A DNA stretch of 64,000 nt from positions 1-64,000 of the forward strand of contig NZ_PNYA01000018.1 of assembly GCF_002879885.1 (NCBI RefSeq), given 5' to 3'. The notes under the pieces were generated by a model. The model was not told the DNA's origin. It ran no database searches and saw only the letters and a program-made list of their open reading frames with translations. Numbering within the stretch: position 1 is the stretch's first letter; every line of letters begins with the position of its first letter. Made by a program: the position numbers and the translations under genes. Shown here in pieces: positions 9,038-18,319 of this stretch. Source of the stretch: Trinickia dabaoshanensis. GTDB lineage: Bacteria; Pseudomonadota; Gammaproteobacteria; Burkholderiales; Burkholderiaceae.

Positions 9038-9901
9038 ATGAAACGAGCGAGCCGCCGCACCGAACCGGAAACATCTGAACAAATCGTCGAGCATGCCGGC
9101 GCCGAACAGGAGAGCAACGAGCCCGTGGCGGATGCCGCGTCCGCCGGCGATCCTAATTTCATGACTTCGCTCGAACGGGGCCTAGCCGTTCTCCAAGCCT
9201 TTTCGCAGGAGCGCCGAGTGCTGACGACGTCCCAGATCAGTCAGCGCACCGGGATTCCGCGCGCCGCCGTCAGACGGTGTCTTTACACGCTCGCGAAATT
9301 GGGCTTCGTGGCCGAGGAGGACAACCGCCTGTTTTCGCTTCGTCCGCGCGTGTTGAAACTTGGCCACGCCTACCTCGCGACGACGCCGCTCGCTCACGCG
9401 GCGCAGCCCGTGTTGCGCCATCTCAGTGCCACGCTGAACGAGTCGAGTTCGGTCGCCATTCTCGACGGCGATGAGATCCTGTACATCGCACGCGCATCGA
9501 CTTCGCGCATCATGTCGATCGATCTTCACATCGGCAGCCGCCTGCCCGCCTATTGCACGTCGATGGGCCGCGTGCTGCTGGGGCAATTGAGCGCCGAGGC
9601 GCTCGACGCCTATCTAGATCGCACGAAACTCATTCAATACACGCCGCGTACGATCGTTTCCCGCGAGGGCTTGCGCGACACGATCGCTTCCGTGCGCACC
9701 AACGGGTATGCCCTTAACGATCAGGAATTGGAAATCGGCTTGCGCTCGATCGCCGTGCCGATTCATGGCGCCGAAGGGCGGGTGATCGCCGCGCTCAACG
9801 TCGGCGTGCAGGCGGCGCGCATGTCGCCGGCCGAAATGGAAAGCCGCATTTTGCCGGCTCTGCGCGAGAGCGCTGGGGAATTGGCACTGCTCGCGCTATG
9901 A
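9038..9901 (+). CDS. pcaR: IclR-family regulator of the beta-ketoadipate pathway
   Basis: 287 aa from ATG at 9038 (AAAGGA seven bases upstream); the open frame extends much further upstream only because it is antisense to pcaF. After a charged N-terminal tail of about 40 residues comes the IclR winged HTH (SLERGLAVLQAFSQERRVLT, ISQRTGIPRAAVRRCLYTLA) and the effector domain (SIAVPIHGAEGRVIAALNVG). The sequence is of the PcaR/PobR/PcaU type, which responds to beta-ketoadipate or 4-hydroxybenzoate. Divergent position to pcaF and the shared operators point to PcaR. Confidence 0.88.
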   Translation: MKRASRRTEPETSEQIVEHAGAEQESNEPVADAASAGDPNFMTSLERGLAVLQAFSQERRVLTTSQISQRTGIPRAAVRRCLYTLAKLGFVAEEDNRLFSLRPRVLKLGHAYLATTPLAHAAQPVLRHLSATLNESSSVAILDGDEILYIARASTSRIMSIDLHIGSRLPAYCTSMGRVLLGQLSAEALDAYLDRTKLIQYTPRTIVSREGLRDTIASVRTNGYALNDQELEIGLRSIAVPIHGAEGRVIAALNVGVQAARMSPAEMESRILPALRESAGELALLAL

Positions 9902-9957
9902 AGTAGCCGGGAGTAGGCGCCGCTAAGCGCCGATCCCGAATGCGCCGTGCCGTAATT

Positions 9958-10236
9958 TCAACGAATCGACGACGGATGACGCGCAAGCGCCGTCACCTGC
10001 AACGTCATGTAGGGGAACAACGGCAGCGACGAGAGAATCGTGTGCAGTTCGTCGTTCGAATCGACGTCGAAGACACTGTAGTTCGCGTACTCGCCCACGA
10101 TGCGATGCAACTGTTGCCACTTCCCCGCTCGCTGCAACTCCTGCGAGTAGGCTTTTTCGCGGGCTTTGATTTCCTCCGCCTGTGCCTGCGGCATATCGTG
10201 CGGCAGGTGCACATCCATTCTTACGAGAAACAGCAT
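9958..10236 (-). CDS. catC: Muconolactone delta-isomerase
   Basis: 92 aa, full length for CatC. It isomerises muconolactone to beta-ketoadipate enol-lactone. The sequence MLFLVRMDVHLPHDMP, ...AYSQELQRAGKWQQLHRIVG and the NYSVFDVDSNDELH segment are diagnostic of this small decamer-forming enzyme. It sits 75 bp downstream of catB on the same strand and is presumably co-transcribed with it. Confidence 0.95.
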   Translation of the reverse strand: MLFLVRMDVHLPHDMPQAQAEEIKAREKAYSQELQRAGKWQQLHRIVGEYANYSVFDVDSNDELHTILSSLPLFPYMTLQVTALARHPSSIR

Positions 10237-10311
10237 GCTGGCTCCTTCAAAGGTGATGCCCGGTTTGTAGCCTGAGGGGCACGCGACGCCGATATCGACA
10301 GCGGCGCGTGT

Positions 10312-11439
10312 TTACGCATCTTTGTCGCGACGGTAAAAAGCGAGCTTATCTTCGTCGATCTGCAGACCGAGCCCGGGGCCTTCGGGAAGATGGAGATCGA
10401 AGTCCCGGTAGGCGGGGCGCGCCGTAACGATGTCATCCTTGAGCAAGAGCGGCCCGAAGAGCTCGGTGCCCCACGACAGTTGCGGCAGCGCGCTGAATCC
10501 GTGCGCCGAGGCAATCGAACCGATACTGCCTTCGAGCATCGTTCCGCCGTACAGTTGGACGCCAGCCGCGTCGGCAACGGCCGCGGTCCGCATCATCGCG
10601 TAGATGCCGCCGGCCTTCGCGATCTTCAGCGCGAAGACATCCGCGCAGGCATCGCGCGTGAGATCGAGCGCATCTTCGGGACCCGTGATTCCCTCGTCCG
10701 CCATGATGGGAACGATGAACCGCGCGGCAAGCCGCGCAAGCGCCCCGCGATGCTCGCGTGGAGTCGGTTGTTCGATGAGGTCGATGCCGGCGGCTTCCAG
10801 CGAGGCGATACCCGCCGCCGCATCGATCTCGCTCCATGCCTGATTGACGTCCACCGTCACCTTCGCCCGGTCGCCGAGCGCGGCTTTGATCTTCGACACG
10901 TGCGCCACGTCTTCGCGGACGCTACGACGGCCGATCTTCAACTTAAAGGTATGGTGACGACGCTCCGCGAGGAGCATCTCCGCTTCCTCGATATCGCGGC
11001 CGGTGTCGCCGCTTGCAAGCGTCCACAGCACGGGCAGCGTCTTGCGCACGGCCCCGCCGAGCAGCGCCGACACCGGTACGCCGAGCCGTTTGCCTTGCGC
11101 ATCGAGCAGCGCCGTTTCGATGCCGGACTTGGCGAAGCGATTGCCGCGCGCCGCCTTGTTCAGCTTGACCATGGCGGCGTTGATGTTGGTCGCGTCGTGT
11201 CCGGCCAGCGCGGGCGCCAGGTACCGGTCGATTGTCAGCTTGATGCCTTCGGGGCTTTCTTCCCCATACGACAGGCCGCCGATCGTCGTGGCCTCGCCGA
11301 TGCCTTCGATGCCGTCGCTCGAGCGCAGACGGACGATCACCATGGTTTGTTGCCGCATCGTCGCCATGGAGAGCTGATGCGCGCGAATGGTCGGAAGATC
11401 GACCAAGATCGCTTCGACGGATGTAACTTGGGCGTTCAT
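10312..11439 (-). CDS. catB: Muconate cycloisomerase
   Basis: 375 aa enolase-superfamily enzyme that converts cis,cis-muconate to muconolactone. The catalytic base lysine lies in HTFKLKIGRR, metal ligands in VDVNQAWSE, LIEQPTP and MADEGITGPED, and the second lysine in ALKIAKAGG. The N-terminal capping domain carries the loop GGLSYGEESPEG typical of CatB and TfdD enzymes. First gene of a catBC unit; a perfect ATAC-N7-GTAT dyad lies about 83 bp upstream of its start. Confidence 0.95.
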   Translation of the reverse strand: MNAQVTSVEAILVDLPTIRAHQLSMATMRQQTMVIVRLRSSDGIEGIGEATTIGGLSYGEESPEGIKLTIDRYLAPALAGHDATNINAAMVKLNKAARGNRFAKSGIETALLDAQGKRLGVPVSALLGGAVRKTLPVLWTLASGDTGRDIEEAEMLLAERRHHTFKLKIGRRSVREDVAHVSKIKAALGDRAKVTVDVNQAWSEIDAAAGIASLEAAGIDLIEQPTPREHRGALARLAARFIVPIMADEGITGPEDALDLTRDACADVFALKIAKAGGIYAMMRTAAVADAAGVQLYGGTMLEGSIGSIASAHGFSALPQLSWGTELFGPLLLKDDIVTARPAYRDFDLHLPEGPGLGLQIDEDKLAFYRRDKDA

Positions 11440-11521
11440 ACCTGAAATGACGGAGTGGGTGAGTTGCGGCAGTATTGCCCGGCCGTTCCGCGCCTGTCCA
11501 AGACCATCGACGTCTGATGCG

Positions 11522-11536
11522 ATACCTCCCAGGTAT
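11522..11536 (-). promoter_or_regulatory. CatR/BenM-type operator upstream of catB
   Basis: ATACCTCCCAGGTAT is a perfect dyad of the form ATAC-N7-GTAT, the recognition site of CatM/BenM-type LysR regulators. It lies between the end of catR and the start of catB, 83 bp before the catB ATG, the usual distance for the LysR recognition-binding site. This suggests catBC has its own muconate-responsive promoter rather than relying on readthrough from catR. Confidence 0.75.
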
Positions 11537-11543
11537 GAGACTC

Positions 11544-12467
11544 TTATCGTCCCTTGTCGGTGCGCGGCAGGTAGGGAATCCGCTCTTCCTCATACAAGCG
11601 GTAGATGAGTTCGAGCATTTCCTTGATGTCGCGCGACTCGTCCATGGCACGCATGCTCATGATGATCGGCGAGACGAGCGTTGGATCGTCGAGCTCCATA
11701 TAGCTCACGTCGTCGCGCTTGAGTCCGTACACACTGCTCGGCACCACCGCAATGCCCTCCCCCGCCGCGACCAGCCCCAGCGCGATCTGCAGTTCGCGGA
11801 CTTCATAGATGCGCCGAGGGGTGAGCGCCCGGTCCTGAAACGCGGAGAGGACTTGGTCCGCGTAGCTGGGGCGCGGCGACTGGGGAAAGATGATGAGCGT
11901 CTCGTTGACGAGATCGCGCAGCGACAGCGCAGGCTTTGCGAGCGAAAGCGCATGACCGACCGGCAGCGCGACGATCAATTTTTCCTCGCGCAGAATCACG
12001 CGACGAATGTTCGGGTCCTCGTGCCGGATGCGGCCGAAGCCCACGTCGATGCGGCCATCTTTGAGCGCGCGCAGTTGGTCCATCGTCGACATCTCGTGCA
12101 GACTCAACTCGACCGTCGCGTTCTCGTCGCGAAAGCGGCGGATGATTTTCGGGAGCATCCCGTAGAGCGTCGAACCGACGAAGCCCACCGATAGACTGCG
12201 TTCGATGTTGCCGACGCGCCTCGTCATCGATTCCAACTCGCTCGTCTGCGCAATCAACTGCACCGCATGCGAGTAAAAGAACTTCCCCGTCTCCGTCAGT
12301 TTCAACGGCCGCGAGTTTCGCTCGAACAACTGCACGCCGAGCGATTCTTCGAGCTGCTGTATCTGCCGGCTCAACGGCGGCTGGGCGATGTGAAGCCGCT
12401 GCGCCGCGCGCGTGAAGTTGCGCTCCTCGGCAACCGCTACGAAGTAGCGAAGGTGTCGCAACTCCAT
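11544..12467 (-). CDS. catR: LysR-family catechol/benzoate pathway regulator
   Basis: 307 aa. MELRHLRYFVAVAEERNFTRAAQRLHIAQPPLSRQIQQLE is the N-terminus of the CatR/CatM/BenM/ClcR group. The effector domain contains the conserved GSTLYGMLP and VGFGRIRHEDPNIRR regions. These regulators bind cis,cis-muconate (and benzoate in BenM). It is divergent from catA with about 175 bp between starts and is followed by catBC on the same strand. CatR and BenM cannot be told apart by eye; position between catB and catA-benABCD suits either. Confidence 0.88.
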   Translation of the reverse strand: MELRHLRYFVAVAEERNFTRAAQRLHIAQPPLSRQIQQLEESLGVQLFERNSRPLKLTETGKFFYSHAVQLIAQTSELESMTRRVGNIERSLSVGFVGSTLYGMLPKIIRRFRDENATVELSLHEMSTMDQLRALKDGRIDVGFGRIRHEDPNIRRVILREEKLIVALPVGHALSLAKPALSLRDLVNETLIIFPQSPRPSYADQVLSAFQDRALTPRRIYEVRELQIALGLVAAGEGIAVVPSSVYGLKRDDVSYMELDDPTLVSPIIMSMRAMDESRDIKEMLELIYRLYEEERIPYLPRTDKGR

Positions 12468-12471
12468 TTCA

Positions 12472-12486
12472 ATACCTCTTGGATAT
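12472..12486 (+). promoter_or_regulatory. Imperfect CatR-type operator between catR and catA
   Basis: ATACCTCTTGGATAT fits ATAC-N7-RTAT with one changed base in the right half and starts four bases before the catR start codon on the other strand. Binding here would explain autoregulation of catR. A second weaker match, ATACCTTCTGAGCAT, lies at 12567-12581, about 63 bp before the catA ATG, where an activation site would be expected. Neither is as good as the perfect dyad before catB. Confidence 0.55.
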
Positions 12487-12643
12487 GGACCGATACTAAA
12501 TCAGTGTTGGACCTGCCTGTTTTGCGTCCTCTATTCTGCCTCTACATGCTGATTTCCGTCCGAATTATACCTTCTGAGCATTATCGGATTGGATCGAGGC
12601 GAGGGTTAACCCCATCGACGATAACGAGAGTCAGGAGCAGACA

Positions 12644-13579
12644 ATGAGCGTCAAGGTATTCGAATCGAGCGAAGTGCAGGACCTGCTTACGGCAGCGGCC
12701 AACCTCGGATCCGGCGAGGGCAACGATCGCGTCAAGCAGATCACGCATCGCCTGCTGAGCGACTTGTTCAGGGCGATCGACGAACTCGACATGACGCCCG
12801 ATGAAGTCTGGGCCGGCGTGAGCTACTTCAACAAGCTCGGGCAGGACGGCGAAGCCGCATTGCTCGCGGCCGGCCTCGGGCTCGAAAAGTATCTCGACAT
12901 CCGCATGGACGCCGCGGACCGCGAGGCAGACATCCACGGCGGCACGCCGCGCACCATTGAAGGTCCGCTCTACGTTGCGGGCGCACCCGTGCGCAACGGC
13001 GTCGCCAAGATCGACCTGAACCCGGACGAAAACGCCGGCCCGCTCGTCATTCGCGGCACGGTGACGGACCCGAACGGTAAGCCGGTGAGCGATGCGCTCG
13101 TCGAATGCTGGCACGCCAATTCGAAGGGCTTCTACTCGCACTTCGACCCGACCGGCGCTCAAGACGACTTCAACCTGCGCGGCGCCGTGAAGACCGGCGC
13201 CGACGGCAAGTATGAATTCCGGACCCTGATGCCCGTCGGCTACGGCTGCCCGCCGCAAGGCGCGACGCAGCAACTGCTCAACGCGCTGGCGCGTCACGGC
13301 AACCGCCCCGCCCATGTGCATTTCTTCGTCACGAGCGAGAAGACACGCAAGCTGACGACGCAAATCAACATCGAAGGCGATCCGCTCATTTGGGACGATT
13401 TCGCTTATGCGACGCGCGAGGAACTCGTGCCGCGCGTGGTCGAGAAAACCGGCGGCACCGCGCTGGGCCTCAAAACCGACGCTTACAAGGAAATCGAGTT
13501 CGACATCGCGCTAACGCCGCTGGTGCAAGGCAAGGACAACCAAGTGGTCAATCGCCCGCGCGCATCCGTCACGCTCTAA
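12644..13579 (+). CDS. catA: Catechol 1,2-dioxygenase
   Basis: 311 aa intradiol dioxygenase; opens catechol to cis,cis-muconate using Fe(III). The iron ligands are visible: Tyr in GPLYVAGAP, Tyr in PVGYGCPPQG, and two His in NRPAHVHFFV. The N-terminal helical dimer domain (about residues 1-110) marks it as a catechol rather than a protocatechuate enzyme. SD sequence AGGAGCAG precedes the ATG. First gene of the forward unit; benA follows after 112 bp. Confidence 0.95.
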   Translation: MSVKVFESSEVQDLLTAAANLGSGEGNDRVKQITHRLLSDLFRAIDELDMTPDEVWAGVSYFNKLGQDGEAALLAAGLGLEKYLDIRMDAADREADIHGGTPRTIEGPLYVAGAPVRNGVAKIDLNPDENAGPLVIRGTVTDPNGKPVSDALVECWHANSKGFYSHFDPTGAQDDFNLRGAVKTGADGKYEFRTLMPVGYGCPPQGATQQLLNALARHGNRPAHVHFFVTSEKTRKLTTQINIEGDPLIWDDFAYATREELVPRVVEKTGGTALGLKTDAYKEIEFDIALTPLVQGKDNQVVNRPRASVTL

Positions 13580-13691
13580 TCGCATCCCCGGCGGCTCGCT
13601 CATCGCGCGGCCGCCTTCTTTCGCCCGAACTATCCGAGCCGATGCCGAGGGCTTCCCTGCGAAGCCCGCGAAGCGCATAGGGAGACGACTC

Positions 13692-15050
13692 ATGTCCACA
13701 AGCATCGACAAAGCAAGAGAACTGGACGACTTGCTCAGTCACGCGGTTCAACACGACGAGCAAGGCGGCGTGTTCCGTTGCCGCCGCGAGATCTTCACGA
13801 ACGCCGATTTATATGAACTCGAGATGAAGCACATCTTCGAGCGCAACTGGGTGTACCTCGCGCATGAAAGCCAGGTGCCCGAGATCAACGACTACTACAC
13901 CACTTGGATCGGGCGCCAGCCTGTCGTCGTCACGCGCGACAAGAGCGGCGAACTGCACGCGGTGATCAACGCCTGCGCTCACAAGGGCGCCATGCTGTGC
14001 CGTCGCAAACACGGCAACAAGGGCAGCTTCACCTGCCCGTTTCACGGCTGGACGTTCGCGAACACCGGCAAGCTTCTGAAGGTGAAAGACGAGAAGACCA
14101 CCGAATATCCCGTGCAGTTCAACAAGCAGGGCTCGCACGATCTCACGAAGGTGCCGCGGTTTCAGAACTATCGCGGCTTCCTCTTCGGCAGCCTGAACGC
14201 CGACGTCATCCCGCTCGAAGACTATCTCGGCGAGACCAAGGTCATCATCGACCAGATCGTCTCGCAAGCGCCTAACGGTCTCGAAGTGTTGCGCGGCAAT
14301 TCCTCTTACGTCTACGACGGCAATTGGAAGATGCAGATGGAAAACGGTTGCGACGGCTACCACGTCAGCACCGTTCACTGGAACTACGCGGCCACGATGG
14401 GCCGCCGCAACGTGGAAGGCACACGCGCCGTCGACGCGAACGGTTGGAGCAAGTCGGTGGCGGGTGTGTACGGCTTCGAGCACGGGCACATTCTGCTTTG
14501 GACCAACACGATGAATCCCGAAGTGCGGCCCGTGTACCGGCATCGCGACGAGATCGCCGCGCGCGTGGGCGATGAGAAAGCGAAGTACATCGTCAATCAA
14601 ACGCGCAATCTGTGTTTGTACCCGAACGTATTTCTGATGGACCAGTTCAGCACGCAAATTCGCGTGATCCGCCCGCTTGCCGTCGACAAAACCGAAGTCA
14701 GCATTTTTTGCTTCGCACCGAAAGGCGAAAGCGCCGAAAGCCGTGCCATCCGCATCCGCCAGTACGAAGACTTCTTCAACGTCTCGGGCATGGGCACGAG
14801 CGACGATCTAGAAGAATTCCGCGCATGTCAGGCGGGATACGGCGGCACGGCGTCTGCATGGAACGACATGTCGCGCGGCGCCCCGCTGTGGGTTCACGGA
14901 CCGGACGCCAATGCGAAAGCCATGGGTTTGAACCCGCTCGTTTCGGGCGAGCGCAGCGAAGACGAGGGCCTATTCGTGGTTCAACACGAATACTGGATGA
15001 AAGCGATGCGCGAAGCGCTGCGCATGGAACAAGCGGAGGCGGCGGCATGA
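13692..15050 (+). CDS. benA: Benzoate 1,2-dioxygenase, large (alpha) subunit
   Basis: 452 aa ring-hydroxylating oxygenase alpha subunit. The Rieske centre is CAHKGAMLC followed by CPFHGW (C-x-H ... C-x2-H, about residues 95-120). The mononuclear iron site has NGCDGYHVSTVH with Asp/His/His. With BenB and the BenC reductase it makes the cis-dihydrodiol of benzoate. SD GGGAGACGACTC precedes the start. The stop overlaps the benB start (ATGA). Confidence 0.94.
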   Translation: MSTSIDKARELDDLLSHAVQHDEQGGVFRCRREIFTNADLYELEMKHIFERNWVYLAHESQVPEINDYYTTWIGRQPVVVTRDKSGELHAVINACAHKGAMLCRRKHGNKGSFTCPFHGWTFANTGKLLKVKDEKTTEYPVQFNKQGSHDLTKVPRFQNYRGFLFGSLNADVIPLEDYLGETKVIIDQIVSQAPNGLEVLRGNSSYVYDGNWKMQMENGCDGYHVSTVHWNYAATMGRRNVEGTRAVDANGWSKSVAGVYGFEHGHILLWTNTMNPEVRPVYRHRDEIAARVGDEKAKYIVNQTRNLCLYPNVFLMDQFSTQIRVIRPLAVDKTEVSIFCFAPKGESAESRAIRIRQYEDFFNVSGMGTSDDLEEFRACQAGYGGTASAWNDMSRGAPLWVHGPDANAKAMGLNPLVSGERSEDEGLFVVQHEYWMKAMREALRMEQAEAAA

Positions 15051-15535
15051 GCATCGGCTATCAAGAAATCTGCAATGCGCTCTATCGCGAGGCGCGCTTC
15101 CTGGACGACCGAGAGTGGGACGAATGGTTGGCCTGCTATGCCGAAGACGTGGACTATTGGATGCCTGCTTGGGACGACGACGACAAGCTGACCGAAGACC
15201 CGCAAGCCCAAATCTCGCTGATGTACTACGCCAACCGGTGTGGGTTGGAGGATCGGGTATTTCGCATCAAGACCGAGCGCAGCGGCGCCTCGATGCCGGA
15301 GCCGCGTACGAGCCACACCGTGTCCAACGTGGAAGTGCTGACCGAACGCGAAAACGAGGTGGACGTTCGATACAACTTCAACACGTTGAACCACCGTTAC
15401 AAGATCACGGACCAGTTCTTCGGCACCATCCACGTCACATTCCGGAAAGTGGACGGCCGCTTGTTGATCTCACGCAAGAAGATCGTGTTGAAGAACGACT
15501 ACATCCGCCAAGTGCTCGACGTCTATCACGTTTGA
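15047..15535 (+). CDS. benB: Benzoate 1,2-dioxygenase, small (beta) subunit
   Basis: 162 aa starting MSIGYQEICNALYREARFLDD. It has the cystatin/NTF2-like fold of ring-hydroxylating beta subunits: the DREWDEWLACYAEDVDYWMP segment, a central region ending PRTSHTVSNV, and a C-terminal LISRKKIVLKND. Structural subunit of the alpha3beta3 oxygenase. ATGA overlap with benA implies translational coupling. The open frame continues upstream inside benA and should not be used. Confidence 0.93.
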   Translation: MSIGYQEICNALYREARFLDDREWDEWLACYAEDVDYWMPAWDDDDKLTEDPQAQISLMYYANRCGLEDRVFRIKTERSGASMPEPRTSHTVSNVEVLTERENEVDVRYNFNTLNHRYKITDQFFGTIHVTFRKVDGRLLISRKKIVLKNDYIRQVLDVYHV

Positions 15536-15573
15536 TGCCAGCGGTCGGAAAGAGACAGGATGTCGGAGGCAAT

Positions 15574-16596
15574 ATGTCCAGCTATACCATCGCGCTGAAT
15601 TTCGAAGACGGCGTCACACGCTTCGTCGAATGCAAAGCCGGAGAAAAAGTTCTCGATGCCGCATTTCGAGCCAAGATCAACTTGCCGATGGATTGTTCGG
15701 ACGGCGTATGCGGGACCTGCAAGTGCCGGGCTCAGAGCGGCGCTTATGATCTGGGCGACGACTACATCGAAGACGCGTTGAGCGACGAAGAGAAGGCAAG
15801 CGGTCTCGTGCTGACCTGCCAAATGGTGCCGCAAAGCGATTGCGTGATAGCGGTGCCCGCTTCGTCGGCGGCATGCAAAACGGAACAAAGTCGTTTCGAG
15901 GCAACGCTCACGAAGCTGGAACCGCACCATGACGCCGCGGTGGTTCTCGAGTTCGAGGTAGAGGGTTCGCCTCCCGCTTTCCTGGCCGGTCAGTACGTGA
16001 ACGTCGAAGTGCCCGATAGCGGAGAGCGTCGTTCGTACTCGTTCTCGTCCGCGCCGGGCGAATCGAAGGTCAGTTTCCTGATCAAGAAGATTCCCGGCGG
16101 CGTGATGAGCACGTGGCTCGAATCGGCAAGACCCGGCGACAAAGTCGCGCTGACCGGCCCGCTTGGAAGCTTTTATCTGCGGGCGGTCGAGCGGCCCCTA
16201 TTGTTTCTGGCGGGCGGAACGGGCTTGGCGCCTTTCCTGTCGATGCTCGAAGTCCTCGCACGCAGCCACTCGCAGCAGCGCATCCATCTCGTCTACGGGG
16301 TGACGCGCGAGCTTGACTTGGTTCAAGTGGAGGCGGTCGAGGCGTACATGGCGAAGCTGCGGAATTTCACGTTTTGCACGGTCGTGGCGGAGGCGGGTTC
16401 GAACCATCCGCGCAAAGGCTGGGTGACCCAACACATACCGGCCGAAGCCTTGAACGACGGCGATGTCGATGTCTACCTTTGCGGCCCGCCGCCGATGGTG
16501 GATGCGGTTCGCCGCTATTTCGACGAGAGCGGCGTCACGCCCGCGAGCTTCCACTATGAGAAGTTCACCCCCAACGCAGCGGCGGTGGCCGCATGA
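15574..16596 (+). CDS. benC: Benzoate dioxygenase electron-transfer reductase
   Basis: 340 aa. N-terminal plant-type 2Fe-2S ferredoxin domain (CSDGVCGTCKC, final Cys in VLTCQM), then an FAD domain (RRSYSFSSAPGE) and an NAD(H) domain (FLAGGTGLAPFLSMLEVLA, CGPPPMVDAVR). It passes electrons from NADH to the BenA Rieske centre. The start at 15574 has GGAGG nearby; longer in-frame extensions lie inside benB. benD overlaps by four bases (ATGA). Confidence 0.93.
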   Translation: MSSYTIALNFEDGVTRFVECKAGEKVLDAAFRAKINLPMDCSDGVCGTCKCRAQSGAYDLGDDYIEDALSDEEKASGLVLTCQMVPQSDCVIAVPASSAACKTEQSRFEATLTKLEPHHDAAVVLEFEVEGSPPAFLAGQYVNVEVPDSGERRSYSFSSAPGESKVSFLIKKIPGGVMSTWLESARPGDKVALTGPLGSFYLRAVERPLLFLAGGTGLAPFLSMLEVLARSHSQQRIHLVYGVTRELDLVQVEAVEAYMAKLRNFTFCTVVAEAGSNHPRKGWVTQHIPAEALNDGDVDVYLCGPPPMVDAVRRYFDESGVTPASFHYEKFTPNAAAVAA

Positions 16597-17369
16597 GCGC
16601 GCCACGATTCGAAGGTAAGGTGATGGTCGTGACGGGCGCCGCTCAAGGCATCGGCCGCGGCGTCGCGCTACGCGCGGCCGCCGAAGGCGCGGCCGTGCTA
16701 TTGGTCGATCGCGCCGAGTTCGTCTCGGAGGTCGCGGCCGAAGCAATCGGAGCGCAGGCCGCCGGTTTCGTTGCCGACCTGGAGACCTACGAAGGCGCCG
16801 CGTCCACGATGGCGTTTGCCAGGAAGACGTTCGGCCGCATCGACGTCCTCGTGAACGGCGTGGGCGGCGCTATTCGCATGCGGCCTTACGCGGAGTTCGA
16901 ACCGGCGCAGATCGACGCCGAAATCCGCCGCTCGCTGATGCCGACCTTGTACGCCTGTCATGCGGTGCTTCCGCATATGCTCGCGCAAGGCCGCGGAACG
17001 ATCGTCAACGTCTCCTCCAATGCGACGCGCGGCATTCGCCGCGTACCGTATTCGGCTGCCAAGGGCGGCGTCAACGCGCTGACCCAATCGCTCGCGATGG
17101 AATACGGCGAGCACAACATCCGCGTGGTCGCCGCCGCTCCCGGCGGTACCGAGGCGCCTGCTCGACGCGTGCCCCGTAACGCATCCGGCGATACCGAGCA
17201 AGAAAAGATTTGGATGGCGGATGCGGTGAAACAGGTGACCGAGTCGACTTTCTTCAAACGCTACGGCACGCTTGACGAACAAGTCGCGCCGATTCTCTTT
17301 CTCGCATCCGACGAAGCCGCGTATATCACCGGCGCGGTCTTGCCGGTTTCGGGCGGCGACAACGGTTAA
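16593..17369 (+). CDS. benD: cis-1,6-dihydroxycyclohexa-2,4-diene-1-carboxylate dehydrogenase
   Basis: 258 aa classical short-chain dehydrogenase: TGAAQGIGRG nucleotide motif near residue 12, NVSSNATRG with the catalytic Ser, and YSAAKGG (Tyr-x3-Lys). It oxidises and decarboxylates the benzoate dihydrodiol to catechol, the substrate of CatA. Last gene of the forward catA-benABCD run; it is convergent with pcaD. No benK or benE transporter follows in the window. Confidence 0.92.
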   Translation: MSAPRFEGKVMVVTGAAQGIGRGVALRAAAEGAAVLLVDRAEFVSEVAAEAIGAQAAGFVADLETYEGAASTMAFARKTFGRIDVLVNGVGGAIRMRPYAEFEPAQIDAEIRRSLMPTLYACHAVLPHMLAQGRGTIVNVSSNATRGIRRVPYSAAKGGVNALTQSLAMEYGEHNIRVVAAAPGGTEAPARRVPRNASGDTEQEKIWMADAVKQVTESTFFKRYGTLDEQVAPILFLASDEAAYITGAVLPVSGGDNG

Positions 17370-17418
17370 TTGCGGCGGTGCGGGGCGCCCGAGCGGCGCC
17401 CCGTGCGACAAACGCTAC

Positions 17419-18186
17419 TCATTCGGCGAGGAACGCCAACACAGCCGCGTTAAACGCTTCCGCCGCCTCGATGTTGGACAGGTGCGAGGCGCTCAGCGCT
17501 ACCGTGCGCGAGTCCCGCACGCGCTCGGCGATGTAGCGGGCATCGTCCACGGTCGTCACCGGATCGTGTTCACCGGCGATCACGAGGGTCGGCACTGCGA
17601 TCGTGGCAATGGCCTCGCGCAGATCGGCCGTCGCCAACGCATCGCAACATGCCGCGTATCCGCTCGCCGACGTTGCGCGCAATTCGTCGGTCATTTGCGC
17701 GACGCTGCGCGGATGCCGCTCGACGAAATCGGCCGTGAACCAACGCCCCGCCGCGCCGGCCGCGACCTCGGCCATGCCTTCGGCCCGCACGAGCGCGGCT
17801 CGTTGCGCCCACCCGTCGAACGATCCGATGCGCGCAGCCGTGTTGGCGACGATCAGCTTGCCGATTCGCTCGCCCGCATGCACACCGAGCCATTGCCCCG
17901 TCAAACCGCCCATCGAAATACCGCAGAAATGCGCGCGCTCGATGTTCAACGCGTCGAGCACGGCAAGCACGTCTCGTCCCAGCGTATCGAGCGTGACCGT
18001 ATCGAGCGCGGCGGTGCTGGCCCCATGGCCCCGCGCGTCGTATCGCACGACGCGAAACCGCTGTGTCAGCGCCTCGAGCTGCGGCGACCACATATCGAGC
18101 GTGGTGCCGAGTGAATTCGAAAGGACGATGGCGGGCGCGTCTTGCGGGCCTGCCGTCGTGTAAGCGATGCCGTTCGCATGTTGCAT
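17419..18186 (-). CDS. pcaD: 3-oxoadipate enol-lactonase
   Basis: 255 aa alpha/beta hydrolase that opens beta-ketoadipate enol-lactone, the product of CatC. Oxyanion region LSNSLGTTLDMW, nucleophile elbow GISMGG, acid in GEHDPVT and catalytic His in SASHLSNIEAAEAF fit PcaD/CatD. The N-terminus (NGIAYTTAGPQDAPAIVLSN) is family-typical. It lies downstream of pcaIJ on the same strand after a 130-bp gap. pcaD and catD isozymes cannot be separated by eye. Confidence 0.9.
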   Translation of the reverse strand: MQHANGIAYTTAGPQDAPAIVLSNSLGTTLDMWSPQLEALTQRFRVVRYDARGHGASTAALDTVTLDTLGRDVLAVLDALNIERAHFCGISMGGLTGQWLGVHAGERIGKLIVANTAARIGSFDGWAQRAALVRAEGMAEVAAGAAGRWFTADFVERHPRSVAQMTDELRATSASGYAACCDALATADLREAIATIAVPTLVIAGEHDPVTTVDDARYIAERVRDSRTVALSASHLSNIEAAEAFNAAVLAFLAE

Positions 18187-18319
18187 GCGGGCTGTCTCCG
18201 ATAAAGCGAAAGCGAAACGCCGCTACGCCGGCGTCGAGCCGAGGCCCTTCGCGGCATATCGACAGGCGGACACTTAGGTTTCCTGATAATCACCGTCAAT
18301 AACCGACCGGCCGCATCGT

